Assembly: GCF_004564075.1 (NCBI RefSeq)
Contig: NZ_CP038256.1
Coordinates: forward strand, 1,674,001 to 1,738,000
Length of the DNA stretch: 64,000 bases
Source: Microbacterium sediminis
GTDB taxonomy: Bacteria > Actinomycetota > Actinomycetes > Actinomycetales > Microbacteriaceae
Reading direction: 5' to 3'
Each line of letters opens with the position of its first letter. Positions within the stretch are counted from its first letter, which is position 1. The notes beneath the pieces were generated by a model. The model was not told the origin of the DNA, did no database searches, and saw nothing but the letters and a program-made list of their open reading frames with translations. Shown here in pieces: positions 43,080 to 51,917 of this stretch. The position numbers and the translations under genes are program-made.

Positions 43080-44408
43080 GTGAGCGACTCCACCGCCCTG
43101 CTGACCGACCGGTACGAGCTGACGATGATCGATGCCGCCCTGCGCGACGGCACCGCCTCACGCCACTCGATGTTCGAGCTGTTCGCGCGCCGCCTCTCCG
43201 GCGGGCGCCGCTTCGGCGTGGTGGCCGGCACGGGGCGCCTGCTCGGCCTGCTGCGCGAGTTCCGCTTCGACGACGCCGAGCTGAAGTACCTCGCCGATCA
43301 CCACGTCGTCAGCCGCGAGACGCTGACCTACCTCGAGAACTACCGCTTCACCGGGTCGATCACCGGCTACCGCGAGGGCGAGCTGTACTTCCCCGGATCG
43401 CCGATCCTCACCGTCGAGGGCACGTTCGCCGACGCCGTGATCCTCGAGACCCTCGCACTGAGCGTGCTCAACCACGACTCCGCCGTCGCGACCGCGGCCT
43501 CGCGCATGAGCATCGCCGCCGGCGAGCGGCCCCTGGCCGAGATGGGCGCCCGCCGTGCCGCCGAGCGGTCGGCCGTCGCCGCCGCCCGCGCGGCGTACAT
43601 CGCGGGATTCGGCGCGACGAGCAACCTCGAGGCGGGCCGCACCTGGGGCATCCCGACCATGGGCACGGCCGCCCACTCGTGGACGCTGCTGCACGACACC
43701 GAGGAGGACGCGTTCCGTGCGCAGATCGCGGCGCTCGGCCACGACACCACGCTCCTCGTGGACACGTACGACATCGAGAAGGGCGTCGAGACGGCGATCC
43801 GCGTCGCGGGACCCCAGCTCGGCGGCGTGCGCATCGACTCCGGCGATCTCGCGATCGTCGCCGCCGAGGTGCGCGCGCAGCTGGACGCGCTCGGCGCGAC
43901 CGGCACCAAGATCACCGTCACGAGCGATCTCGACGAGTACGCGATCGCCGCGCTCGCCGCCTACCCCGTCGACTCCTACGGCGTGGGCACCTCGGTCGTG
44001 ACGGGCTCGGGCTACCCGACGGCCGGCATGGTGTACAAGCTCGTCGCGCGCCAGGACGCGAACGGCGGCTGGATCGCCGTGGCGAAGAAGGCGCAGGACA
44101 AGGGGTCGCAGGGCGGGCTCAAGACGGCGTTTCGTCGGCTCGACCGCGGCATCGCCTACGAGGAGCTCGTCGAGATCGCCGACGGGTTCGAGCGGTCGGC
44201 GACGCCGGCCGACTACCCCGACGCCCGCGCGCTGCAGGTGCCGCTCGTCGTGCGCGGCGAGATCGACACCGCACACGAGGGACCGCAGGGCGTGGCGGCG
44301 GCGCGCGAGCACCACCTCCGGGTGCGCGAGGAGCTGCCGGTGCGCGCCCTCGCGCTCAGCAAGTCGGATCCGGCGATCCCCACCGTCTTCGCCGACGCGG
44401 GGGCCTGA
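43080..44408 (+). CDS. pncB: Nicotinate phosphoribosyltransferase
   Basis: Converts nicotinate and PRPP to nicotinate mononucleotide in the NAD salvage route. It has 442 residues with [10 protein letters not shown] near 8-17, GTAAHSW near 196-202, [13 protein letters not shown] near 223-235 and the RIDSGDL phosphate loop near 250-256. GTG start with TAGAGT 6 bases upstream (43068-43073); a GAGG between them could also act as a ribosome binding site. Single gene, convergent with the DUF3039 gene. Confidence 0.93.
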   Translation: MSDSTALLTDRYELTMIDAALRDGTASRHSMFELFARRLSGGRRFGVVAGTGRLLGLLREFRFDDAELKYLADHHVVSRETLTYLENYRFTGSITGYREGELYFPGSPILTVEGTFADAVILETLALSVLNHDSAVATAASRMSIAAGERPLAEMGARRAAERSAVAAARAAYIAGFGATSNLEAGRTWGIPTMGTAAHSWTLLHDTEEDAFRAQIAALGHDTTLLVDTYDIEKGVETAIRVAGPQLGGVRIDSGDLAIVAAEVRAQLDALGATGTKITVTSDLDEYAIAALAAYPVDSYGVGTSVVTGSGYPTAGMVYKLVARQDANGGWIAVAKKAQDKGSQGGLKTAFRRLDRGIAYEELVEIADGFERSATPADYPDARALQVPLVVRGEIDTAHEGPQGVAAAREHHLRVREELPVRALALSKSDPAIPTVFADAGA

Positions 44409-44414
44409 TCGGCG

Positions 44415-44681
44415 TCAGTCCTTGAGGGACTCGTAGATCTCCTTGCACTGCGGGCAGACCGGGAACTTCTCGGGGTCGCGACCCGGCGTCCACTTCTTGC
44501 CGCACAGCGCGCGCACCGGCTTGCCGGTGAGGGCGGACTCGAGGATCTTCTCCTTCTTCACGTAGTGGGAGAAGCGCTCGTGGTCGCCCGGCTCGATGTT
44601 CTGCTCTTCGATGAGCTCCTCGAGCTCGCGCTCGAGCAGGCCGGTGCCACCCTGGTCCGGGGAATCGAGGGGTGTGGTCAT
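44415..44681 (-). CDS. DUF3039 small zinc-ribbon protein
   Basis: An 88-residue actinobacterial protein with an acidic N-terminal half (LERELEELIEEQNIEPGD) and four likely metal ligands: His at about 34 (DHERFSHYV) and cysteines in ALCGKKW (60) and CPQC (76-79). The CPxC pattern suggests a zinc ribbon. Function is unknown. It is present across Actinomycetota, often near RNA or DNA helicase genes, which are not next to it here. TAGACT is 6 bases before the ATG (44688-44693), a leaderless start. Confidence 0.88.
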   Translation of the reverse strand: MTTPLDSPDQGGTGLLERELEELIEEQNIEPGDHERFSHYVKKEKILESALTGKPVRALCGKKWTPGRDPEKFPVCPQCKEIYESLKD

Positions 44682-44720
44682 GCCCCGAGTCTAGTTCGCG
44701 CGGGGTGGGGCGGCACCGGC

Positions 44721-46286
44721 TCAGGTCGCGGCGGCGAACTCCATGACCCGGTAGGAGCGGCGGTCCCACAGCACCGCGCCCGCCGCGACGCCCAGCAGCA
44801 GCACGCCCACGCCGGTGCCGAGCCCGGCCCACTGCGCCGCCGTGGCGAGGCGGACGTCCTCGGTCAGCGCGCGCCAGGCCAGCCACAGCGTGGGGGCGGC
44901 GATCACGAGCGTGCCGAACATCACCGCGGCCTGCGCGATGACCCCGCCGGATCCGGTGCGCTGCGGCTGACGGAACGGGCTGTCGCCCGGGCGCGAGACC
45001 GCGTACGGTGCCACCACCGACGCGACGCTCGAGAGCCCGAGCCCGCCCAGGAACAGCGCCGCGGCCACGCCGAGGAACGCGGGCACGAGGGCCCATCGGC
45101 CGTGGAAGCTCGCGGCGACGGGGATCGCCACCGCGAGCGTGGGGATGCCCACGAGCAGCACGGGCACGAGACGCCCGACGCGGTCGGCCAGGCCGCTCAC
45201 CCCCGCGGTGACGTGCATCCACACCGCCGACGAGTCGTAGGCGACGTCGTTGTGGGCGACCCAGCCCAGGAACAGCGCCATGATCGGCACCGGCACGAGC
45301 GCCGCGATCGTGCCGGGCACGCCGGCGACGAGCAGCGGCACCACGGGAAGCAGCCCAACCACGGGGATGATGGCGAGGTTCATGAGGTAGCGCGCGTCGC
45401 CGAACCAGTACACGATGCTGCGTGCGGCGATCGCCCCGGCGGGCGTCGCGGGCGTCACCGCGAACCAGCCGAGTCCGCCGCGGTCGCGATCGTCGACCGG
45501 GGGCTCGATCGTCGTCATCGCGCGCTGCACGCTCCACGCCCACGCGGCGCCCACGGCGGCGAGCGTCAGCAGCGCCACCGCCACCACCACGCCGGCGCGC
45601 GGCCACGCGAACACGACGGCGCCCGGCATCCCGGCCGCGGCGCCGAGCGGGGTGACGGCGAGGCCGTCGATCACGGCCTGCAGCCGGCTCGGCACGTGCC
45701 CGCCCCATTCGAGCGACGAGAAGAACACGACCACGGGCAGCACGACCACGATGATGCCGAGCACGAACAGGCTCGTCAGCTCGCGCGTGCGCCGGCCGCG
45801 GAGCACGTGTGTGCCGAAGGCGGCGCTCAGGCGCGCCAGACCGAGGCAGGTGGCGACGTGCACGATGGCGGCCGCGATGGCGAGCGCGGGAGGCACGCCG
45901 ATCCGCGTCCACGTCACGGCGGCGCACACGTCGACGGCGATGAGCGCCAGGGTGGGCACGCTCACGAGCGATGCCAGCGCCAGGGGTCCGATGAGCTGCC
46001 GCGCCTCCAGGCCCAGCACCGCGAAGCGCCGCGGGTCCAGCGGATCCTCGGCGCCGCTCATCACGGGGCTGAGCGCGAAGCCGAGCACCAGGGCGGTTCC
46101 GGTGAGCGTGAGCAGCGCCGCCGCCACGTCGGGCTCGTCGGCCACGAGGCCGAGGATGCCGGCGCAGGCCAGAACCACGGCCGCGATGACGACGAGCGAA
46201 CCCGCCAGCCGGGGCACGAGGGCCCCGGGGGCGCGCAGCGCGCCCCACAGCAGCTCGAGCCTCAGTCGGAGGATCTGTGCAACCAC
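44721..46286 (-). CDS. ABC exporter permease-like membrane protein
   Basis: A 521-residue protein with twelve or more hydrophobic helices and no ATPase domain, overlapping the ATP-binding gene by 25 bases, so the two almost surely form one ABC transporter. GTG start at 46286 with GGAGGGG upstream. The N-terminal (about 20-75) and C-terminal halves both contain six-helix sets, as in permeases that act as single large units. The substrate is unknown; the architecture resembles exporters of the ABC-2/antibiotic type. A DGLAVTPLGAAAGMPGA loop is near 200. Confidence 0.8.
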   Translation of the reverse strand: MVAQILRLRLELLWGALRAPGALVPRLAGSLVVIAAVVLACAGILGLVADEPDVAAALLTLTGTALVLGFALSPVMSGAEDPLDPRRFAVLGLEARQLIGPLALASLVSVPTLALIAVDVCAAVTWTRIGVPPALAIAAAIVHVATCLGLARLSAAFGTHVLRGRRTRELTSLFVLGIIVVVLPVVVFFSSLEWGGHVPSRLQAVIDGLAVTPLGAAAGMPGAVVFAWPRAGVVVAVALLTLAAVGAAWAWSVQRAMTTIEPPVDDRDRGGLGWFAVTPATPAGAIAARSIVYWFGDARYLMNLAIIPVVGLLPVVPLLVAGVPGTIAALVPVPIMALFLGWVAHNDVAYDSSAVWMHVTAGVSGLADRVGRLVPVLLVGIPTLAVAIPVAASFHGRWALVPAFLGVAAALFLGGLGLSSVASVVAPYAVSRPGDSPFRQPQRTGSGGVIAQAAVMFGTLVIAAPTLWLAWRALTEDVRLATAAQWAGLGTGVGVLLLGVAAGAVLWDRRSYRVMEFAAAT

Positions 46287-48016
46287 TCGAGCCCCTCCGT
46301 GCTGCCGCCGCTCGCCGAGAGCTCCACGAAGCGCTCCTCGAGCGTGATCTCCCCCTTCACCTCGTCGACGGTGCCCTCCGCGAGCACGTGCCCCGAGACG
46401 ATGACCGCGATCCGCGAGCACACGCTCTCCACGAGGTCCATGCCGTGGCTGGAGAGCACGACGGTGCCGCCGTGTGCCACGTAGGACGAGAGGATCTCGA
46501 GAATGCTCGCGGCCGAGACCGGATCGACCGCCTCGAACGGCTCGTCGAGCACGAGCAGGCGCGGCGAGTGGATCAGCGCGCCGGCGAGCATGACCTTCTT
46601 GCGCATGCCCGCCGAATAGTCGGCCACGACGCGGCCCAGCGCGTCACCGATGTCGAAGGCCCGCGCGAGATCGTCGGTCCTCGTCGAGACGACCGCGGGC
46701 TTGAGCCCCCGCAGCACGCCGAAGTAGTACAGCAGCTGCCGGCCCGTGAGCCGATCGAAGGTGCGCACGCGATCCGGCAGCACCCCGATGAGCGCCTTCG
46801 CCTGGCGCGGACGCCGCAGCAGATCGATGCCGAACACCTCGATGCTGCCGGCGCCGGGCTTCAGCAGCCCGGAGATCATCGACAGCGTGGTCGTCTTCCC
46901 GGCGCCGTTGGGACCCACGATCCCGTAGAACGATCCGGCGGGGACCGTCAGGTCGATCCCGTAGACGGCGTCGGCACCGCCGTAGGCCTTCGTGACGCCG
47001 CGCAGTCGCAGGGCGTCCGGCGCCGTGGCCTCGGCCGTCTCGTCCGGCGCCTCGATCGGGGCGCTCGTCGCGGCGGCGACGGCGGCGGGGATCGGGGGAA
47101 GCGGCGGCAGCGGCGCCTCGGGGTCCTCGGCGGCCGGAGCGGCGGATTCGTCGGGCGCGTCGGCTCGGGCGGGGTCGGGTGCGGCGGGGGTCGGTTCATC
47201 GGCCACGACGGGGTCCGTTTCCGCGGCGGCCGTCTCGGGCTCCGTCGTGGGGTCGTCGGCGGCGGCGTCCCCGTCGTCGGCGGTGCCCTCGCCCTCGCCT
47301 TCCTCGGCCGCGGTTTCCTCCGCGACGGCCGCCACCGGCTCGGCCGCGGGGGCGCCAGCGGCCTCCCCGGCGTCCGTGGTCTCCGAGTCCCCGGCGTCGG
47401 TGGTCTCCGGCTCGTCGGCGTCCGCGGAGGGCCGGAAGATCGCGGGCGCCTCGTCCTCCGACGTCACGACCGCCCGCACCTGCGGCCCGACGACGGGCAG
47501 GGGCTGCGTCGACAGGTCGCGATCGGCCGCGCTCGGCTCCGTGGCGATGTCCTTGGCGGGGGCCGGCTTGCTCGCCGCGGTGCGCGGCTTCGCCGCGGTG
47601 CGCGGCTTCGCCGCCGGGGCGGGTGCCTTCGGGGTCCGGGCCGTCGACGCGCCCGCCGTGCTCTTCGATGCACCCGACGTGCTCTTCGATGTTCGCGCGG
47701 GGCTCTTCGATGCGCGCCCGGTGCCCTTCGACGCGGTCGTGCGGCCGGTGCTGTTCGCGCTCCCGGACGTCGCGCCGTCCGCGCTGGTCGCGGCGCCACC
47801 GGCGCTCTTCGCCGCCCCGCCATTGCTCTTCGGGGTGCGCGCGGCACGCGCGGCGGAGGTCTTCGTCCCGCCCGTGCGGGCCTTCGCCGGCGTGGCGCGA
47901 GGTCGCGGCGCCGGCCGCTTCGCCGTCCCGCCCGTCGCGGGGGCGTCCTCGACGATGTGCTCGCGCGGCGTTCCCCCGTCGGGCGCCTCGGCGGTGTCAT
48001 CTTCTGGAGGCGTCAC
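46262..48016 (-). CDS. ABC transporter ATP-binding protein with long disordered N-terminal extension
   Basis: A 584-residue protein. The C-terminal 250 residues are a normal ABC ATPase: Walker A GPNGAGKTT at 368-376, signature YSAGM at 467-471 and Walker B LLVLDEPF at 487-494. The first ~335 residues are low-complexity: 31-157 is Ala/Thr/Ser/Lys/Arg-rich and basic (repeats such as SKSTSGASKS and AAKPRT), 158-335 is Ala/Glu/Asp-rich and acidic. No such tail exists in typical homologues. GTG start; downstream ATG starts inside the tail are possible but the frame is open and codon use is normal throughout. Confidence 0.88.
   Translation of the reverse strand: MTPPEDDTAEAPDGGTPREHIVEDAPATGGTAKRPAPRPRATPAKARTGGTKTSAARAARTPKSNGGAAKSAGGAATSADGATSGSANSTGRTTASKGTGRASKSPARTSKSTSGASKSTAGASTARTPKAPAPAAKPRTAAKPRTAASKPAPAKDIATEPSAADRDLSTQPLPVVGPQVRAVVTSEDEAPAIFRPSADADEPETTDAGDSETTDAGEAAGAPAAEPVAAVAEETAAEEGEGEGTADDGDAAADDPTTEPETAAAETDPVVADEPTPAAPDPARADAPDESAAPAAEDPEAPLPPLPPIPAAVAAATSAPIEAPDETAEATAPDALRLRGVTKAYGGADAVYGIDLTVPAGSFYGIVGPNGAGKTTTLSMISGLLKPGAGSIEVFGIDLLRRPRQAKALIGVLPDRVRTFDRLTGRQLLYYFGVLRGLKPAVVSTRTDDLARAFDIGDALGRVVADYSAGMRKKVMLAGALIHSPRLLVLDEPFEAVDPVSAASILEILSSYVAHGGTVVLSSHGMDLVESVCSRIAVIVSGHVLAEGTVDEVKGEITLEERFVELSASGGSTEGLEWLHRSSD
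47580..47735. repeat. Short tandem repeats within the basic tail of the ABC ATPase gene
   Basis: Two 18-bp copies of a GTGCGCGGCTTCGCCGCG-type unit (around 47580-47613; peptide AAKPRT twice) and several imperfect ~24-27-bp units containing GTGCTCTTCGATG (around 47657-47735; peptide SKS-T/S-GA repeats). They show that the basic tail grew by repeat expansion. Confidence 0.6.
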
Positions 48017-48082
48017 CGTCCCAACGTACCCATGAGCGCCCCGATGCGCTCCCGGGGCACGCGCCCACGCAGGAATCGCAAA

Positions 48083-48122
48083 GATTGTGTCAATCCCACG
48101 ATCGACGGCGTGACATTGTGTC
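48083..48122 (+). promoter_or_regulatory. Possible operator upstream of the nucleotidyltransferase gene
   Basis: GATTG-TGT-CAATC (48083-48095) is a perfect 5-bp inverted repeat. Its ATTGTGTC half (48084-48091) recurs at 48115-48122, 31 bases away, about three helical turns. TACCCT at 48142-48147 could be the -10. The site is 92-131 bases before the ATG of the nucleotidyltransferase. Confidence 0.4.
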
Positions 48123-48213
48123 GCTTCTCAGTGATCGCCGCTACCCTGGCAAGCATTCATCACGGTGAACTCTTCGTGAACCCACCGTGAATCACGATCG
48201 AGAGCGTGGAGCC

Positions 48214-48906
48214 ATGAACATCCAGACTGTCATTCTCGCCGCAGGAATGGGCACGCGGCTGGGCCGCTCGCTGCCCAAGTCGCTGACCGAGCTGAACGAC
48301 GGTCGCTCGATCATGCAGCAGCAGCACGACAACATCCGCGCGGCGTTCGGCGCCGATGCGCGCATCACCACGGTCGTCGGCTACCGCGCCGAGGAGATCG
48401 TCGAGCGCTTCCCCGACGCGAACTACGTCTACAACGAGCGCTACGACCAGACGAACACGTCCAAGAGCCTCCTGCGCGCCCTGCAGGCCACCGGCAAGAG
48501 CGGCGTCCTCTGGATGAACGGCGACGTCGTGTTCGACCCGCGCGTGCTCGGCCGCGCGATCGCCCACATCGAGGCGGACCAGTCCTTCGTCGCCGTGAAC
48601 ACCGCCAAGGTGAGCGACGAGGAGGTCAAGTACACCGTCTCCCCCGAGGGCTACATCGACCAGCTCTCGAAGCAGGTCGTCGGCGGCATCGGCGAGGCCG
48701 TGGGCATCAACTACATCTCGCGCGCCGACAAGCGCGCCTTCATCCGCGGCCTGCAGCGCGTGGACGACCAGGACTACTTCGAGGGCGGCCTCGAGCTGGC
48801 GATCGCCGAGGAGGGTCTGCGGGTGCTGCCCATGGACATCTCGGACTTCTACGCCGTCGAGGTCGACTTCGCCGAGGACCTCGCGCGGGCGAACCAGTTC
48901 GTCTGA
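48214..48906 (+). CDS. Sugar-nucleotidyltransferase-like protein (LicC/phosphocholine cytidylyltransferase type)
   Basis: A 230-residue cytoplasmic NTP transferase. Nucleotide-binding signature VILAAGMGTRLGRSLPKSL at 6-24, YDQTNTSKSLLRAL near 77-90, and metal-binding NGD at 102-104. Length and the TNTSKSL block fit the LicC-like single-domain cytidylyltransferases that activate phosphocholine or sugar phosphates. No kinase, transferase or CDP-alcohol enzyme is adjacent, so its product is unknown. ATG 48214 is preferred (GGAG just upstream) over GTG 48187. Confidence 0.8.
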   Translation: MNIQTVILAAGMGTRLGRSLPKSLTELNDGRSIMQQQHDNIRAAFGADARITTVVGYRAEEIVERFPDANYVYNERYDQTNTSKSLLRALQATGKSGVLWMNGDVVFDPRVLGRAIAHIEADQSFVAVNTAKVSDEEVKYTVSPEGYIDQLSKQVVGGIGEAVGINYISRADKRAFIRGLQRVDDQDYFEGGLELAIAEEGLRVLPMDISDFYAVEVDFAEDLARANQFV

Positions 48907-48935
48907 TCGACGCTCGCGCGACGTAGGATCGCCTC

Positions 48936-49907
48936 GTGTCCGACAAGGTCGCGAAGATCCACACCCTGCCCGACGACGCACCGTGGCAGGGCGGGCTGCC
49001 GCCGCAGGGGTCGCCGGAGCACCCCGCGCACATCCGCGCCCTCGACCGGGTGATGTCGATCCAGCGTCCCGCCGTCATCGCGCACCTGCGCTCGCTCCGG
49101 TTGCGCCACCCCGACGCCACGACCGAGCAGATCGTGCGCATGCTCGAGCGGCGCTACCTCCTCGCCGTGACGACGGGCGGCGCCGCCGTGGGCGCGACGG
49201 CCGTGGTGCCGGGCATCGGCACCGGCATCACGCTTGCGCTCTCCGGAGCCGAGACGGCCGGCTTCCTCGAGGCCACCACCCTCTTCGCGCAGTCTCTTGC
49301 CGAGGTGCACGGCATCGCGATCGACGATCCCGATCGCGCCCGGGCCCTCGTCATGACGCTCATGCTCGGCACGGAGGGCGTCGATCTGCTGCGCCAGCTC
49401 GCCGGCCAGGCGCTCGGCAAGGGGGCGGGCCGCACCGCCTACTGGGGTGAGTTGGTGACCAAGTCGCTCCCCCGCGCCGCCATGGGCCAGATCGCGGATC
49501 GCCTCAAGACGATGTTCCTGCACCACTTCGCCGCCCGCGCGACCGGCACGTTCGTCGGCAAGGCGCTGCCCTTCGGCGTCGGCGCGGCGGTGGGCGGCGC
49601 GGGCAATCACCTGCTCGGGCGCCGCGTGGTCGCCGCCTCTCGGAAGGCGTTCGGCGCCCCGCCCGCCGTGTTCCCCGCCGACCTCGAGCCGCGCGAGGGG
49701 GCCGCACGTCTGGAGCACCTCGCCGCCGACACGGCCAAGCGCATCGGCGGCGCCGTCGCGGGCGTGGCCGGCACCGCCTCGCGCGGGGTCATCGCGGCGG
49801 GGCGCGGCGTGGGCACGGTCGTCGGCGGCGCCGCGTCGGTCGCCCGCAAGGCGCTCCCGGGAGGCCGGCGCCGCCGGGCGGACACCGCGTCGCCCGGCGA
49901 CGAGTGA
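48936..49907 (+). CDS. Hypothetical protein with EcsC-like features
   Basis: A 323-residue protein. Residues 75-110 (TGGAAVGATAVVPGIGTGITLALSGAE) and 195-215 are Gly/Ala-rich hydrophobic hairpins that may insert in membranes. A Gly/Ala/Arg repeat region with IGGAVAGVAG and VIAAGRGVGTVV follows at about 255-310, ending in a basic-acidic tail. The layout is reminiscent of EcsC-family proteins, but I see no decisive motif. TAGGAT lies 6 bases before the GTG (48924-48929), so leaderless. Confidence 0.6.
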   Translation: MSDKVAKIHTLPDDAPWQGGLPPQGSPEHPAHIRALDRVMSIQRPAVIAHLRSLRLRHPDATTEQIVRMLERRYLLAVTTGGAAVGATAVVPGIGTGITLALSGAETAGFLEATTLFAQSLAEVHGIAIDDPDRARALVMTLMLGTEGVDLLRQLAGQALGKGAGRTAYWGELVTKSLPRAAMGQIADRLKTMFLHHFAARATGTFVGKALPFGVGAAVGGAGNHLLGRRVVAASRKAFGAPPAVFPADLEPREGAARLEHLAADTAKRIGGAVAGVAGTASRGVIAAGRGVGTVVGGAASVARKALPGGRRRRADTASPGDE

Positions 49908-49908
49908 G

Positions 49909-50220
49909 CTAGCCCGCCGCCTGGCCGCGGGCGGCGCGAACGGCATCGTGCTGCGTGTGGCCGTGCGGGAAGCGCCCGTCCTGCAGGTCGGCCGCGGTGA
50001 TCCCGCCGACGAGCTCCCCGAGATCGACCTCGAGGGCGATCGCCACCTGCGCGAGCGTCATGAGCGTGGGGTTGCCCTCGCCGCGCTCCAACCGCTGCAG
50101 GTGCGTGAGGTCGAGGTCGGCGCACTCCGCGAGCGCCTTGGCGCTGAGGCCCGCCTCGCGCCGCAGCCGCGCCACGCGCTCGCCCACGATCCAGGCGGCC
50201 GGCGAGTGGGGCGTTCCCAT
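49909..50220 (-). CDS. Small XRE-family helix-turn-helix regulator
   Basis: A 103-residue protein whose residues 10-75 form an HTH_3 domain: RVARLRREAGLSAKALAECADLDLTHLQRLERGEGNPTLMTLAQVAIALEV-like arrangement, with the recognition helix near LTHLQRLERG. The C-terminal 30 residues are polar. It is divergent from pdxY by 23 bases, and the -10 hexamers of the two genes overlap (TATGCT and TAGGAT in AGCATAGGAT), so it may control itself and pdxY. TATGCT is 6 bases before its ATG: leaderless. Confidence 0.85.
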   Translation of the reverse strand: MGTPHSPAAWIVGERVARLRREAGLSAKALAECADLDLTHLQRLERGEGNPTLMTLAQVAIALEVDLGELVGGITAADLQDGRFPHGHTQHDAVRAARGQAAG

Positions 50221-50243
50221 GGCACCAGCATAGGATCGGGAGG
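50221..50243. promoter_or_regulatory. Overlapping divergent promoters of the XRE gene and pdxY
   Basis: The whole divergent region is 23 bases. AGCATAGGAT (50227-50236) contains TATGCT on the minus strand, 6 bases before the regulator ATG, and TAGGAT on the plus strand, 7 bases before the pdxY ATG. A GGGAGG sequence also precedes pdxY. RNA polymerase could not occupy both promoters at once, so the genes may be mutually exclusive. Confidence 0.55.
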
Positions 50244-51095
50244 ATGAAGATCCTGTCGATCCAGTCGGCCGTGGCGTACGGTCACGCGGGCAACTCCGCC
50301 GCCGTCTTCCCGATGCAGCGCATCGGCGTGGAGGTGCTCCCGGTGTACACCGTGAACTTCTCCAACCACACCGGCTACGGCGCCTGGCGCGGTCCCGTCA
50401 TGGATCCGGCGGACGTCGCCGCGGTGATCACGGGCGTCGAGGAGCGCGGCGCGTTCGGCGAGCTCGACGCGGTGCTCAGCGGCTACCAGGGCTCCGAGGG
50501 CATCGCCGATGTGATCATCGACGCGGTCGCCCGGGTGAAGGCGGCCAACCCGAACGCGCTGTACGCGTGCGACCCGGTCATGGGCAACGCGAAGTCGGGC
50601 TGCTTCGTGGCCCCGGCGATCCCCGACCTGCTGCGCGACAAGGTCGTGCCGGTGGCCGACATCATCACGCCGAACCAGTTCGAGCTCGGCTTCCTCACCG
50701 GCACCGAGCCCGACACGATCGAGTCGACGCTCGCCTCGGCCGACCTCGCTCGGGCGATGGGCCCGCGCACGGTGCTCGTCACGAGCGTCGAGCGTCCCGA
50801 TCGCGAGGAGGGCACGATCGAGATGATGGCGATCGATGACAAGGGGGCCTGGATCGTGCAGACGCCGTTCCTGCCGATGAAGGCCAACGGCTCCGGCGAC
50901 GTCACCGCCGCCCTGTTCACCTCGCACTACGTCCGCACCGGCGATGCCGCCGACGCCCTCGCCCGCACGGCGTCGAGCGTGTTCGGCCTGCTGGAGCAGA
51001 CCTTCGCGGCGGAGTCCAAGGAGCTGCTGCTCGTCGAGGCTCAGGAGCACTACGCGAACCCGCGTCTGGAGTTCGAGGTCCGCCAGGTCCGCTGA
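50244..51095 (+). CDS. pdxY: Pyridoxal kinase
   Basis: Phosphorylates pyridoxal (B6 salvage), ribokinase-fold, cytoplasmic. It has 283 residues with the N-terminal QSAVAYGHAGNSAAVFPMQRIG (7-28), the GYQGSE loop near 79-84, TPNQFELGFLTG near 146-157 and the catalytic GSGD near 219-222 (ANGSGDVTAALF). Alone it would give salvage only; pdxST 2-4 kb away adds de novo synthesis, so the area serves both routes to PLP. Confidence 0.93.
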   Translation: MKILSIQSAVAYGHAGNSAAVFPMQRIGVEVLPVYTVNFSNHTGYGAWRGPVMDPADVAAVITGVEERGAFGELDAVLSGYQGSEGIADVIIDAVARVKAANPNALYACDPVMGNAKSGCFVAPAIPDLLRDKVVPVADIITPNQFELGFLTGTEPDTIESTLASADLARAMGPRTVLVTSVERPDREEGTIEMMAIDDKGAWIVQTPFLPMKANGSGDVTAALFTSHYVRTGDAADALARTASSVFGLLEQTFAAESKELLLVEAQEHYANPRLEFEVRQVR

Positions 51096-51101
51096 CGGGG
51101 C

Positions 51102-51917
51102 TCACCGCCAGGTCGCCGATTCCGGGTCGATCCCGCGGCGGCGGGCCGCTTCGTCGATGACGCGGCGGAACCAGCTCGCGAGCCCGGGCCGGATGCCGTC
51201 GTAATGCGCGGCGAACCCCGGATCGCTCTCGAACATCCGCGCCAGGCACACCTGCATCGAGACGCTGATCGGGAAGAGCTCGGAGAACAGCTCCCTGTGG
51301 CGTTCCGCGAGCTCGTCGGCCTCCGCGTCCCCCGGGGCGACGCCCCGGGTCATCGCCTCTGCAAGCGCGTCCTGGAGCGCGGCGAGGCCCTCGGCCAGTC
51401 CGCGCCATTCCGCCCGGCCGCGGCGTGAGGACCGCTCGGCGAACTGCGCCCACTGGGCGGAGCCGCCCCACCGGGTGCGGGCACCCTCGGCCGAGGCCGG
51501 ATCCCACGCGTCGCCGAAGAGCTCGCGCTGCTCCTCGTCGCTCAGCAGGATGCCGCGCTCGTGCGCGAGGCTCATGCGCTCGAGGTTGGCGTCGAGACGT
51601 TCCAGCTCGCGCATCCGCGATGCGAGCCGCGCACGCTGTGCGTGGAGTGTGGCGACGATCCCATCGGTCGCGTCGCCGCCCAGGACCTCCGCGATCGCGT
51701 CGAGGCCGAGCCCGGCCTGCCGGTAGGCCGACACCCGCTCGAGTCGCTCCAGATCCGCGTCGGTGTAGAGGCGATACCCGGACGCCGTGCGCCCGGACGG
51801 CGAGGCGAGTCCGATCGCGTCCCAGTGGTGCAGCGTGCGCACGGTGACGCCGATCAGCTCGGCCGCGGCGCCGACCGTCGCGCCGGCGGATCGAGTGTGC
51901 TCACCCACGAGAGTCAT
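51102..51917 (-). CDS. MerR-family regulator with TipAS ligand-binding domain
   Basis: A 271-residue TipA-like regulator: residues 14-85 form a MerR winged HTH (AAELIGVTVRTLHHWDAIGLASPSGRT-type segment, then YTDADLERLERV), a coiled linker follows to about 130, and residues ~150-255 are a TipAS antibiotic-recognition domain (LFPISVSMQVCLARMFESDPGFAAHYDGI-type helices). TipA proteins covalently capture thiopeptides and switch on export or resistance genes. Here the only close partner is a VOC protein gene, whose last 17 bases overlap this start. Confidence 0.9.
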   Translation of the reverse strand: MTLVGEHTRSAGATVGAAAELIGVTVRTLHHWDAIGLASPSGRTASGYRLYTDADLERLERVSAYRQAGLGLDAIAEVLGGDATDGIVATLHAQRARLASRMRELERLDANLERMSLAHERGILLSDEEQRELFGDAWDPASAEGARTRWGGSAQWAQFAERSSRRGRAEWRGLAEGLAALQDALAEAMTRGVAPGDAEADELAERHRELFSELFPISVSMQVCLARMFESDPGFAAHYDGIRPGLASWFRRVIDEAARRRGIDPESATWR

